Origin: Lachnoclostridium sp. UBA1175
GTDB taxonomy: Bacteria; Bacillota; Clostridia; Lachnospirales; Lachnospiraceae
Assembly (NCBI GenBank): GCA_002311665.1
Contig: DBYX01000002.1
Span: forward strand, 1-48,779
DNA: 48,779 bases
Direction: 5' to 3'
In this document: positions 32,709-40,686 of the stretch, piece after piece
Layout of the letters: each line of letters begins with the position of its first letter
Numbering within the stretch: the stretch's first letter is position 1
The notes under the pieces: generated by a model
Database searches by the model: none
The model's input: the letters and a program-made list of their open reading frames with translations, nothing else
What the model was told of the DNA's origin: nothing
Made by a program: the position numbers and the translations under genes

Positions 32709-33265
32709 ACGTGATACCCCCCTTTCGCAAGGTATTCTTTCAGTTTCGCACGCATCCGGAACAGAGTCGTCTTGATCTTGCTCTCCGAGAAACCGTACAT
32801 CTCGCTGATCTGCAGTACGGAGTCGCAGTACCAGTATCTTCTCATAAAGATGATCTGCTGCTCCCGCGGGCAGTCGTCCAGAAAATGCTCGATCATCGTC
32901 CGCAGCTCGTCCGTCTCCGCATGCTCCGTCGAATCACTCTGCGCGGGAATGCACTCAAGCATCTCCCGCGTGAGCTCACAGGTTTCTCCGCCGCGTTTCT
33001 GTCTCCGGTCCTCCCGGTACCGGTTGATCGCGATCATCCGCGCGATCCTCCCCAGGAAGGCAAACAGGTAGTTTCTCGGTTCGTGAGGCGGGATCCGCTT
33101 CCAGGTCTCCCAGTACGTGTCGTTCTCACATTCCTCCGCGCTCTCCCGGTTGTTCAGAATTCCGAAGGCGATCCGCCGGAGTTTCGTGCCGTATCGTTCG
33201 GCAGTGCAGGATATGGCTCTCTCATCTCTCGACAGGTATAACTCCACGATCTCATTGTCATTCAT
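32705..33265 (-). CDS. ECF-type RNA polymerase sigma factor
   Basis: A 186-aa sigma-70 family protein of the extracytoplasmic type. Region 2 (about 15-95) includes SAEECENDTYWETWKRIPP and NYLFAFLGRIARMIAINRYR; region 4 (about 125-180) includes PREQQIIFMRRYWY and SESKIKTTLFRMRAKLKEYL. The start at 33265 follows AAAGGAG; the 17-codon extension does not look like sigma. On the minus strand just upstream, ATGTAACCTTT (about 33331-33341) could be a -35 for autoregulation, low confidence. Its targets are unknown. Confidence 0.9.
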   Translation of the reverse strand: MNDNEIVELYLSRDERAISCTAERYGTKLRRIAFGILNNRESAEECENDTYWETWKRIPPHEPRNYLFAFLGRIARMIAINRYREDRRQKRGGETCELTREMLECIPAQSDSTEHAETDELRTMIEHFLDDCPREQQIIFMRRYWYCDSVLQISEMYGFSESKIKTTLFRMRAKLKEYLAKGGYHV

Positions 33266-33355
33266 AGAAGTCCATCTCCTTTCTGCCCGTTGTAGGATCC
33301 TCACCCTTAATATCAATTATTTTACCATAAAGGTTACATCTCTTGAGAAAAAACT

Positions 33356-33384
33356 TGCGGAAAATGCTGCGGAACGTTGCGGAA
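33356..33384 (+). repeat. Three TGCGGAA direct repeats upstream of the glt promoter
   Basis: TGCGGAA occurs at 33356, 33368 and 33378 (steps of 12 and 10 bp, about one helical turn), ending 31 bp before the glt -35. This spacing suits an activator binding site. No gene lies in 33266-33600. Confidence 0.5.
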
Positions 33385-33414
33385 TTTTTGTCGGGAATCG
33401 TGAAAAAAAACTTC

Positions 33415-33443
33415 TTGACAGACAATTTATACGGGCGTATAAT
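33415..33443 (+). promoter_or_regulatory. Promoter of the glutamate synthase operon
   Basis: -35 TTGACA (33415-33420), 17-nt spacer, -10 TATAAT (33438-33443), both perfect. Confidence 0.87.
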
Positions 33444-33460
33444 GCGGGCAAATGAGCAAA

Positions 33461-33512
33461 GGCGTTCATTGATGTGCAGATATCGTGTCTGCGTATCGAT
33501 GAGCGCCTTTTC
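33461..33512 (+). terminator. Promoter-proximal terminator in the glt leader
   Basis: A 23-bp hairpin with several G-U pairs (GGCGTTCATTGAT/ATCGATGAGCGCC as the outer 13 bp) is followed by TTTTCTTTG. It begins only about 11 nt after the predicted transcription start, so most transcripts would stop unless something interferes. The 10-mer GCAAAGGCGT (33457-33466) at its foot also occurs in the glnN leader. Confidence 0.75.
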
Positions 33513-33534
33513 TTTGTTGTTCCAGGCAGGATAA

Positions 33535-33568
33535 CCCGTTGCCGCAGCGAGCGAAGCGCGGCAGCGGG
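33535..33568 (+). other. Second hairpin in the glt leader
   Basis: CCCGTTGCCGC pairs with GCGGCAGCGGG (11 bp, one G-U) around a 12-nt loop, between the leader terminator and the A-rich ribosome binding region. No T-run. A possible recognition hairpin or mRNA stabiliser. Confidence 0.6.
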
Positions 33569-33600
33569 CACAATGAAATGAAAGGAAAGGAACCGAATCC

Positions 33601-34695
33601 ATGAAACTGGAAGGTCAGGTACGCATTCCGTCCGGATGCGCCATCGCTGCTGTTATTTCGAAGGAAGGAACCCGCATGCCGGGCGATAAGATCGCGCAGT
33701 GTATGATCCCGATGCATGATCGCTCGAACGGTCTCGGCGGCGGCTTCGCCGGCTACGGCATTTATCCCGAGTACAAGGATTTCTATGCGCTGCATATGTT
33801 CTTCAACGACCGCACGACGAGAAAGGACTGCGAGGCATTCCTAAAGGAATACTTCGAGATTGTCCGCTCGGAGATCATCCCTACCCGGAAGATCCCGGCC
33901 ATCACCGATGAGCCGATCATCTGGCGTTACTTCGTGGCGCCGCTGCAGTCGATGCTTCGGAGCATGCAGGTCGACGAGAAGGAGTTCGTCGCCCGCGCCG
34001 TGATGCGCATCAACACGCAGCTCAAGGGTGCGTACGTATTTTCCAGCGGAAAGAACATGGGAACCTTCAAGGCAGTCGGTTTCCCCGAGGATGTCGGTGA
34101 GTTCTACCGTCTCGAGGAGTACGAGGGCTACTGTTGGACGGCGCACGGACGCTATCCTACGAACACACCAGGCTGGTGGGGCGGCGCGCATCCGTTCACG
34201 CTCCTGGACACCTCCATCGTTCACAACGGTGAGATTTCCTCCTACGATGCCAACCGGAGATTTATCGAGATGTTCGGATACAAATGTACTCTGCAGACCG
34301 ATACCGAGGTCATCACCTACATTATGGACTACCTCGTACGCGTGCAGGGTCTGACGCTCACCGAGGCCGCCAATGTCATCGCGGCCCCGTTCTGGGACAC
34401 GATCGACAAGGAGCCCGACGAGGCGACGAAGAAGCGTCTCTCGTTCCTCCGCACGGTGTTCCCGAGCCTTCTGGTCACCGGTCCGTTCTCCATTGTGGTC
34501 GGCTTCACGGGCGGCCTGATGGCACTCAACGACCGTTTGAAGCTGCGTTCCATGGTTGTCGGCGAGAAGGACGACCGCGTGTTTATCGCCAGTGAGGAGG
34601 CTGCCATCCGTGCGATGGAGCCCGAGGCGGAGCATATCTGGTCGCCGGCCGGCGGGGAACCCGTGATCGTTCGCGTAAAGGAAGGAGCATACTGA
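33601..34695 (+). CDS. Glutamate synthase, class II glutamine amidotransferase subunit
   Basis: A 364-aa protein equal to the amidotransferase domain of GltB as a separate polypeptide. The likely nucleophile is Cys13 in IPSGCAIAAV, exposed after removal of a 12-residue propeptide; WTAHGRYPTNTPGWWGGAHPF and VHNGEISSYDANR are class II glutaminase motifs. It would release ammonia from glutamine for the FMN subunit encoded next. The TGA stop and the next ATG share one base. GGAAAGGAA precedes the start. It is the first gene of an operon running to the ANTAR gene. Confidence 0.92.
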   Translation: MKLEGQVRIPSGCAIAAVISKEGTRMPGDKIAQCMIPMHDRSNGLGGGFAGYGIYPEYKDFYALHMFFNDRTTRKDCEAFLKEYFEIVRSEIIPTRKIPAITDEPIIWRYFVAPLQSMLRSMQVDEKEFVARAVMRINTQLKGAYVFSSGKNMGTFKAVGFPEDVGEFYRLEEYEGYCWTAHGRYPTNTPGWWGGAHPFTLLDTSIVHNGEISSYDANRRFIEMFGYKCTLQTDTEVITYIMDYLVRVQGLTLTEAANVIAAPFWDTIDKEPDEATKKRLSFLRTVFPSLLVTGPFSIVVGFTGGLMALNDRLKLRSMVVGEKDDRVFIASEEAAIRAMEPEAEHIWSPAGGEPVIVRVKEGAY

Positions 34696-36200
34696 TGGGC
34701 ATCGATTTTATCTATCCGGAATTTGAAGTTGTGCGGAATCCGGACCGCTGTATCGCCTGCCGCGTATGTGAGCGACAGTGCGCCAACGAGGTTCATTCAT
34801 TTAACCCGGAAACCGGTAAGATGATCAGCGACGAGAGCAAATGTGTGAACTGCCAGCGCTGCGTCTCGCTCTGCCCGACGCGCGCCCTTAAGATTGTGAA
34901 GAGTGACTGCCGGCTTCGGGAAAATGCGAACTGGCAAAACGATACGATCCGCGAGATCTACAAGCAGGCGGGAAGCGGCGGTGTGCTGCTCTCCTCCATG
35001 GGCAACCCGAAACCGTTGCCGGTGTACTGGGACCGCATCCTGATCAACGCTTCCCAGGTCACCAACCCTCCGATTGACCCGCTGCGCGAGCCGATGGAGA
35101 CGCAGGTCACGCTCGGCAAGCGCCCCGAGAAGATGACGCGCGATGCGGACGGCAATCTGGTCTGCGACCTTCCGCCGCATGTGACGCTGTCGATGCCCGT
35201 GATGTTCTCCGCGATGAGCTACGGTTCCATCAGCTACAATGCCCACGCATCCCTCGCCCGCGCGGCTACGGAGCTCGGCATTCTCTATAACACCGGTGAG
35301 GGCGGTCTGCACGAGGACTTCTACTGCTACGGACCGAATACCGTCGTACAGGTGGCCAGCGGCCGTTTCGGCGTGCACGAGGCTTACCTCGAGGCCGGTG
35401 CGGCGATCGAGATCAAGATGGGCCAGGGCGCGAAACCCGGTATCGGCGGACACCTGCCCGGCGCGAAGATCGTCGGCGATGTCTCGAGAACGCGTATGAT
35501 CCCCGAGGGTTCGGACGCGATCTCCCCGGCACCTCACCACGATATCTACTCGATTGAGGACCTGAGACAGCTCGTATTTTCCTTGAAAGAAGCGACCGGC
35601 TACCGCAAGCCCGTTATCGTCAAGGTAGCGGCCGTCCATAATATCGCGGCCATCGCAAGCGGCATCGCACGAAGCGGCGCGGACATCATCGCGATCGACG
35701 GCTTCCGCGGCGGTACCGGAGCAGCTCCCACGAGGATCCGCGACAACGTCGGTATCCCGATCGAGCTTGCGCTTGCGGCGGTTGACCAGCGTCTGCGCGA
35801 CGAGGGCATCCGCAACAACGTATCGCTCGTCGTCGGCGGTTCCATCCGGAGCGCCTCCGACGTGGTCAAGGCCATCGCGCTCGGCGCGGATGCCTGCTAC
35901 ATCGCGACCGCTGCCCTGCTCGCACTCGGCTGTCATCTGTGCCGCACGTGCCAGAGCGGCAAATGCAACTGGGGTATCGCAACGCAGCGCCCCGATCTCG
36001 TGAAACGCCTCAACCCCGATATGGGAAGCGAGCGGCTCATCAACCTGATGACCGCCTGGAAGCACGAGATCAAAGAACTCCTGGGCGGCATGGGTATCAA
36101 CTCCATCGAAGCCCTTCGCGGCAACCGGCTGATGCTTCGCGGCGTCGGCCTCACGGAGAAAGAACTGGAGATCCTCGGAATCTCCCACGCAGGAGAGTGA
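34695..36200 (+). CDS. Glutamate synthase, ferredoxin-FMN catalytic subunit
   Basis: A 501-aa archaeal-type GltB core. The first about 70 residues hold two [4Fe-4S] motifs (CIACRVCERQC and CVNCQRCVSLCP). The rest is the FMN TIM-barrel that condenses 2-oxoglutarate and ammonia to glutamate, with SYGSISYNAH, KPGIGGHLPG and FRGGTGAAP. A cysteine-rich segment (CHLCRTCQSGKC) near residue 415-425 matches the 3Fe-4S ligand region of glutamate synthases. Coupled to both neighbours. Confidence 0.95.
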   Translation: MGIDFIYPEFEVVRNPDRCIACRVCERQCANEVHSFNPETGKMISDESKCVNCQRCVSLCPTRALKIVKSDCRLRENANWQNDTIREIYKQAGSGGVLLSSMGNPKPLPVYWDRILINASQVTNPPIDPLREPMETQVTLGKRPEKMTRDADGNLVCDLPPHVTLSMPVMFSAMSYGSISYNAHASLARAATELGILYNTGEGGLHEDFYCYGPNTVVQVASGRFGVHEAYLEAGAAIEIKMGQGAKPGIGGHLPGAKIVGDVSRTRMIPEGSDAISPAPHHDIYSIEDLRQLVFSLKEATGYRKPVIVKVAAVHNIAAIASGIARSGADIIAIDGFRGGTGAAPTRIRDNVGIPIELALAAVDQRLRDEGIRNNVSLVVGGSIRSASDVVKAIALGADACYIATAALLALGCHLCRTCQSGKCNWGIATQRPDLVKRLNPDMGSERLINLMTAWKHEIKELLGGMGINSIEALRGNRLMLRGVGLTEKELEILGISHAGE

Positions 36201-36204
36201 GCCT

Positions 36205-36648
36205 ATGAAACGAGTTTATGTGAACGAACAATGGTGCCTGGGATGCCATCTGTGCGAATATAACTGCGCATTTGCCAACTCCGGCAAGAAAGATATGGTG
36301 TCGGCGCTCGCCGGCAAACCGATCTACCCGCGCGTCCACGTGGAGGGCCATGACAACATTTCCTACGCGGTCTCCTGCCGTCACTGCAAGGACCCGCTCT
36401 GTGTCAAGAGCTGTATCGCCGGTGCATTGTACCGCGGCGAGGACGGGGTTATCCGGATCCACCGCGAGCGCTGCGTCTCCTGCTACACCTGCGTTCTGGT
36501 GTGCCCGTACGGCGCGCTGCTCCCGGGCGAGGACGGTGCGATGCAGAAATGCGAGCTCTGCCTGAGCAATTCAAGCGGGGAACCGGCCTGCGTCAAGGGC
36601 TGCCCGAACCGCGCGATTGTCTATGAAGAGCGAGGTGACAGCTTATGA
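36205..36648 (+). CDS. Four-cluster Fe-S electron-transfer subunit
   Basis: A 147-aa HycB/DmsB-type ferredoxin. Four Cys groups, CLGCHLCEYNC, CRHCKDPLCVKSC, CVSCYTCVLVCP and CELC...ACVKGCP, could bind four [4Fe-4S] clusters. It probably carries electrons between the FAD/NAD oxidoreductase that follows (4-nt overlap) and the FMN subunit before it. Confidence 0.92.
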   Translation: MKRVYVNEQWCLGCHLCEYNCAFANSGKKDMVSALAGKPIYPRVHVEGHDNISYAVSCRHCKDPLCVKSCIAGALYRGEDGVIRIHRERCVSCYTCVLVCPYGALLPGEDGAMQKCELCLSNSSGEPACVKGCPNRAIVYEERGDSL

Positions 36649-37892
36649 AACGATATGTGATCATCGGTAACGGAGTGGCTGCCGCAGGCTGCATCGAAGG
36701 CATCCGCAGCACGGACAGGGATGGTGAGATCACCGTCATCTCCGCGGAGAAGCACGAGGTCTACTGCCGACCGCTCATCTCCTACTACCTCGAAGGAAAG
36801 ACCGATCTTACGCGCATGAACTATCGCGCGGAAGACTTTTATTCGAAAAATGCGGTCCGCGTCATCTACGGGGAATCCGCCACGGCGATCGACCCCGACA
36901 ACTCGACCGTCACCGTCTCGGACGGCTCGGTACTCCCGTACGACGCGGTATGCGTGGCTGCGGGCTCATCGCCGTTCGTTCCCCCGATGGAGGGGCTTGA
37001 CACGGTGGAGAAGAAATACTCCTTTCTCACCCTCGACGACGCTCTCGCACTCGAGCAGGCGATCACCCCGGAATCCCGCGTGCTGATCGTCGGCGCAGGT
37101 CTGATCGGCCTGAAATGCGCGGAAGGCATTCAGGAGCGTGTCGCAAGCATCACGGTATGCGACCTCGCGAACCGCGTCCTCTCGAGTATTCTCGATGACG
37201 AATGCGCGGCACTGATGCAGAAGAAACTTGAGGAGCATGGGATTCAGTTCCTGCTCGGAGACAGCGTTGCAAAATTCGAGCCCGACGGTTCCGGCAGTTA
37301 TGTCGCTCACATGAAGAGCGGCGCCGACGCTCCGTTCGACGTCCTCGTGCTCGCTGTCGGTGTCCGCGCCAACACAGGCCTTGTGAAGGCGATCGGCGGC
37401 AACGTGAACCGCGGTATCGTGGTGGATAACCGACTGGCGACCTCGATCCCCGGGATCTACGCAGCCGGCGACTGTGCGGAAGGCTACGATGTGACGATCG
37501 GTGCGAACCGCGTGCTCGCGATCTTCCCCAACGCTTATATGCAGGGACACGCGGCCGGCGTGAATATGGCCGGCGGCGACGAGCTCTTCGACTGCGGTAT
37601 GCCGATGAACTCGATCGGTTTCTTCGGACTCCACGCAATGACGGCAGGCGCCTACGAGGGCGAATGCTACGAGGAGACCACGCCGGAGTCGATCAAGCGG
37701 CTTTACGTGAAGGACGATCTCCTCAAAGGCTTCCTTCTGATCGGCTGCCACGAGCGGGCCGGCATTTACACATCGCTCATCCGCAACCGCACACCGCTCT
37801 CGGAGATCGACTTCGAGCTGATGAAACAGGGAGCGACGACAGCTGCATTTTCCTCGGAAAACCGTAGAAAAAAGTTTGGAGGTGTGGTATAA
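36645..37892 (+). CDS. FAD/NAD(P)-dependent oxidoreductase of the glutamate synthase
   Basis: A 415-aa pyridine-nucleotide-disulfide-fold flavoprotein. The FAD motif is YVIIGNGVAAAG at 4-15, the NAD(P) motif VLIVGAGLIGLKCAEG at about 145-160, and the second FAD motif GIYAAGDCAEG at about 285. It resembles NirB-N-terminal or rubredoxin-reductase-like enzymes rather than the GltD small subunit. By context it supplies electrons from NAD(P)H to the glutamate synthase through the Fe-S subunit. Confidence 0.9.
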   Translation: MKRYVIIGNGVAAAGCIEGIRSTDRDGEITVISAEKHEVYCRPLISYYLEGKTDLTRMNYRAEDFYSKNAVRVIYGESATAIDPDNSTVTVSDGSVLPYDAVCVAAGSSPFVPPMEGLDTVEKKYSFLTLDDALALEQAITPESRVLIVGAGLIGLKCAEGIQERVASITVCDLANRVLSSILDDECAALMQKKLEEHGIQFLLGDSVAKFEPDGSGSYVAHMKSGADAPFDVLVLAVGVRANTGLVKAIGGNVNRGIVVDNRLATSIPGIYAAGDCAEGYDVTIGANRVLAIFPNAYMQGHAAGVNMAGGDELFDCGMPMNSIGFFGLHAMTAGAYEGECYEETTPESIKRLYVKDDLLKGFLLIGCHERAGIYTSLIRNRTPLSEIDFELMKQGATTAAFSSENRRKKFGGVV

Positions 37893-38615
37893 ATGACAAT
37901 GATACAGGCACAGGGTTTGGATCACAAAGCGCTCAATGACGCCATCCGCGGTGCGGGCGGCGACTGTGTCATCGAGGGGTGCCTCGGACAGCGCTTCATC
38001 GCCTCCGGCATGTCCGGTCTCTCCGTGGACATCCACGGTGTTCCCGGCAATGCGCTCGGCGCGTACTTAAACGGCGCGAAGATCTCGGTTGAGGGCAACG
38101 CGCAGGACGCCGTCGGCGACACGATGAACGAAGGTCTCATCGCGGTGCACGGCAACATCGGTGACGCTGCGGGCTACGCGATGCGCGGCGGCCGCATCTA
38201 CGTCAGAGGCAACGCCGGATACCGCGCCGGCATCCATATGAAAGCATTTCACGAAAAGTTCCCGGTGATGATCGTCGGCGGAAGAACCGGAAGCTTCTTA
38301 GGCGAGTACCAGGCGGGCGGCATCATCGTCGTCCTCAATCTGGAGGAGCCGTCGAAGCGAATTGTCGGCAACTTCCCCTGCACCGGAATGCACGGTGGGA
38401 AAATGTTCCTCCGCTCGGACTGCAGGGACATCACTTTCCCCGCTCAGGTTACGGCACGGCCGGCCGAGGCGGAGGACATTGCGGAGCTCACTCCCTATCT
38501 GAAAGATTACTGCGAGCACTTCGGGCTCGATCTTGAAAAGGTGCTGGATGCGCCGTTCACGGTGGTTACACCGGACAGCCGCAACCCGTACCGCCAGATG
38601 TATGTAGCTAATTAA
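37893..38615 (+). CDS. Glutamate synthase GXGXG (beta-helix) subunit
   Basis: A 240-aa protein equal to the C-terminal GXGXG domain of GltB, a right-handed beta-helix with repeating Gly-x-x-Gly turns (for example GVPGNALGAYLNG, EGNAQDAVGDTMN, GNAGYRAGIHM). In the fused enzyme this domain has a structural role. GGAGG precedes the ATG, which follows the previous stop directly. With the three preceding subunits it completes a split glutamate synthase. Confidence 0.93.
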   Translation: MTMIQAQGLDHKALNDAIRGAGGDCVIEGCLGQRFIASGMSGLSVDIHGVPGNALGAYLNGAKISVEGNAQDAVGDTMNEGLIAVHGNIGDAAGYAMRGGRIYVRGNAGYRAGIHMKAFHEKFPVMIVGGRTGSFLGEYQAGGIIVVLNLEEPSKRIVGNFPCTGMHGGKMFLRSDCRDITFPAQVTARPAEAEDIAELTPYLKDYCEHFGLDLEKVLDAPFTVVTPDSRNPYRQMYVAN

Positions 38616-38628
38616 GGTTTATCGTACC

Positions 38629-38679
38629 GCCGACAGTGTAAGCTGTCGGCAGTTGCGTACCATCGGAACAGCTCCGGTG
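38629..38679 (+). other. Two hairpins upstream of glnA
   Basis: GCCGACAG/CTGTCGGC with hexaloop TGTAAG (38629-38650) and CATCGGA/TCCGGTG with a 5-nt loop (38661-38679), 10 nt apart, in the 90-nt gap before glnA. A paired-hairpin layout is what ANTAR proteins read, but the A1/G4 hexaloop rule is not met. Confidence 0.5.
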
Positions 38680-38705
38680 TGCTGCGCGACAGTCAGGAGG
38701 ACACC

Positions 38706-39920
38706 ATGAATTACACGAACGACGAGGTCATTCAGTTCGCACACGAGGAGGATGTCAAATTCATCCGTCTTGCTTTCTGCGGCGTGTTCGGCAGGCAGAA
38801 GAACATTTCCATCATGCCGGATGAACTCCCGCGCGCCTTCTCCCAGGGCATCGCCATCGATGCGTCCGCGATCGCCGGTTTCGGTGACGAATCGCGGAGC
38901 GACCTGTTCCTTCACCCGGACCCGGAGACACTCTCCCCGCTTCCGTGGCGCCCGGAGCAGGGCCGCGTGATGCAGATGTTCTCCTCCATCACCTGGCCGG
39001 ACGGAACACCGTTCGCGTGTGACACGCGCGCGCTTCTGAAGAAGGCCGTTGCGGACGCCAAGGCTTCGGATCTCGAATTTTCCTTCGGTGCGGAGCAGGA
39101 GTTCTACCTCTTCCGCCTCGACGAGAACGGCAATCCCACGAAGATCCCGTACGACAACGCCGGTTACATGGACGTTGCGCCGGATGATCGCGGGGAAAAT
39201 GTGCGTCGTGAGATCTGCCTCACCCTCGAGCAGATGGGTATCCGTCCGGAGAGCTCCCACCACGAGGTCGGTCCCGGCCAGAACGAGATCGACATCCGCT
39301 ACTCCGATCCTCTCACGGCGGCCGACAATGTTATGATGTTCCGCCGCGTTGTCAAGACGGTCGCGGAGCGCAACGGACTGTACGCCGATTTTTCGCCGAA
39401 GCCCCTCGATCAGGAGGCCGGCAACGGATTCCACATCAACATTTCCCTGAAGAACAAGAGCGGTGAGAAGTACGTGTGCCCGATGCTTGCCGGCATACTG
39501 AAGCACGTCCGCTCGATGACCGTGTTTATGAACCCCACCGACGATTCCTATCGTCGTCTCGGGAAGAGCAAGGCGCCCTCCTACATCAGCTGGTCGTTCG
39601 AGAACCGTTCCCAGCTGATCCGCATTCCTGCGGCACAGGGCGAGTTCCGGCGTGCGGAACTGCGGTCCCCGGACCCGACGGCCAACCCGTACCTTGCCTT
39701 CGCTCTTCTGATCTACGCGTGCGTCGAGGGCATCCGTGACAATCTCGAACTCGCGCCCGCCACCAACATCAACTTCTACACGGCTGACGCGGCATCGCTC
39801 ACACAGTACGACCGTCTGCCCGACAATCTCGCGGACGCAAGGCGCCTCGCGGAGGAGAGTGAGTTCATCCGCGAGCACATCCCCGCGGAGATCCTCGATC
39901 TGTACTGCGAGCGCAGCTGA
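38706..39920 (+). CDS. glnA: Glutamine synthetase type I (short form)
   Basis: A 404-aa enzyme, somewhat shorter than the usual about 440 aa. Catalytic motifs present: GAEQEFYLF (metal Glu), HHEVGPGQNEID, GNGFHINISL (metal His), SWSFENRSQLIRIP and RAELRSPDPTANPYL. The Tyr adenylylated in enteric GlnA is not evident, consistent with Gram-positive forms. AGGAGG lies 5 nt before the ATG at 38706. It follows the glutamate synthase genes, giving a complete GS/GOGAT pair in one operon, and precedes the ANTAR gene. Confidence 0.93.
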   Translation: MNYTNDEVIQFAHEEDVKFIRLAFCGVFGRQKNISIMPDELPRAFSQGIAIDASAIAGFGDESRSDLFLHPDPETLSPLPWRPEQGRVMQMFSSITWPDGTPFACDTRALLKKAVADAKASDLEFSFGAEQEFYLFRLDENGNPTKIPYDNAGYMDVAPDDRGENVRREICLTLEQMGIRPESSHHEVGPGQNEIDIRYSDPLTAADNVMMFRRVVKTVAERNGLYADFSPKPLDQEAGNGFHINISLKNKSGEKYVCPMLAGILKHVRSMTVFMNPTDDSYRRLGKSKAPSYISWSFENRSQLIRIPAAQGEFRRAELRSPDPTANPYLAFALLIYACVEGIRDNLELAPATNINFYTADAASLTQYDRLPDNLADARRLAEESEFIREHIPAEILDLYCERS

Positions 39921-39943
39921 TCCCGCCCGTTCGAATGTCTGCG

Positions 39944-39996
39944 ACGGCAGCCCTTCTGCCGTTATCAATTCACACAACTGCGACGGTTTCGCCGTC
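39944..39996 (+). other. Two hairpins upstream of the ANTAR gene
   Basis: ACGGCAG/CTGCCGT with a 5-nt loop (39944-39962) and GACGG/CCGTC with loop TTTCG (39982-39996). Neither has a T-run. Possibly an autoregulatory site; loops do not match the known ANTAR consensus. Confidence 0.4.
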
Positions 39997-40015
39997 ACGG
40001 AGAAAGGAGAGTGCC

Positions 40016-40600
40016 ATGAGCCTGAGGGAACATGTCTACAGCGTTCTTGTCGTTTCGGCGAAATCGACCGTTCATACCGCCCTCTCCCAGCTTCTTTCCG
40101 AAGCCCGCTACTCTCCCGTCCGCACGGTGACAAGCGTAAGCGAGGCAAGGCGGATCCTCGGCGAGCAGCATTTTGACCACGTGATCATCAACGCTCCGCT
40201 TTCCGACGAGGTGGGAACGCGGTTCGCCGTCGACATCGCAACCACCGCGGGCACCGTTGTGCTTCTCATGGTACCCTCGGAACACCACGCCGAGATCTTC
40301 GACCGCGTCGGGGAACACGGCGTATTCACCCTCCCGAAGCCCACTTCGATGCCGGTGCTGACCATCGCGCTCGAGTGGATGGCAACTGCCCGGGAGCGCC
40401 TCCGCGGACCGGAGAAAACCACCGTCTCCGTCGAGGCCAAGATGGAGGAGATCCGTATCGTGAACCGCGCCAAATGGCAGCTGATCTCCGCACTCGGTCT
40501 GGACGAGCCGCAGGCTCACCGCTACATTGAAAAGCAGGCGATGGACCGCTGTATCTCGCGGCGCGCCGTGGCGGAGGAGATCCTGCGTACCTACTCGTAG
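40016..40600 (+). CDS. ANTAR-domain RNA-binding regulator with degenerate receiver
   Basis: A 194-aa protein. Residues about 8-115 have a receiver-like fold, but the acidic pocket is lost: VVSAKS replaces the VDDE-type start, and the phospho-acceptor position in HVIINAPL is Asn instead of Asp; LPKP keeps the conserved Lys. The C-terminal about 55 residues form the ANTAR three-helix bundle (NRAKWQLISALGLDEPQAHRYIEKQAMDRCISRRAVAEEIL). ANTAR proteins such as EutV and NasR bind paired RNA hairpins and prevent termination. Here it should regulate nitrogen genes, probably activated by a partner or ligand instead of phosphorylation. AAAGGAG precedes ATG 40016. Confidence 0.88.
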   Translation: MSLREHVYSVLVVSAKSTVHTALSQLLSEARYSPVRTVTSVSEARRILGEQHFDHVIINAPLSDEVGTRFAVDIATTAGTVVLLMVPSEHHAEIFDRVGEHGVFTLPKPTSMPVLTIALEWMATARERLRGPEKTTVSVEAKMEEIRIVNRAKWQLISALGLDEPQAHRYIEKQAMDRCISRRAVAEEILRTYS

Positions 40601-40627
40601 ATCAACTAACCTTCAACATACATGGGC

Positions 40628-40656
40628 AAAGCCCGGAAGCTTCGGCCTCCGGGCTT
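40628..40656 (+). terminator. Terminator of the glt-glnA-ANTAR operon
   Basis: AAAGCCCGGA pairs with TCCGGGCTTT, with an A/C mismatch and then GC/GC around a UUCG tetraloop, followed by GTT. It may also serve the convergent surface-protein gene on the minus strand. Confidence 0.75.
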
Positions 40657-40686
40657 TGTTCATGGTTATTCTAAGATCAAAATATT

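Noticed and set aside
38629..39996. Canonical ANTAR target RNA
   Set aside because: Paired hairpins exist, but the loops break the A1/G4 hexaloop rule and no overlapping terminator is present; kept only as a weak finding.
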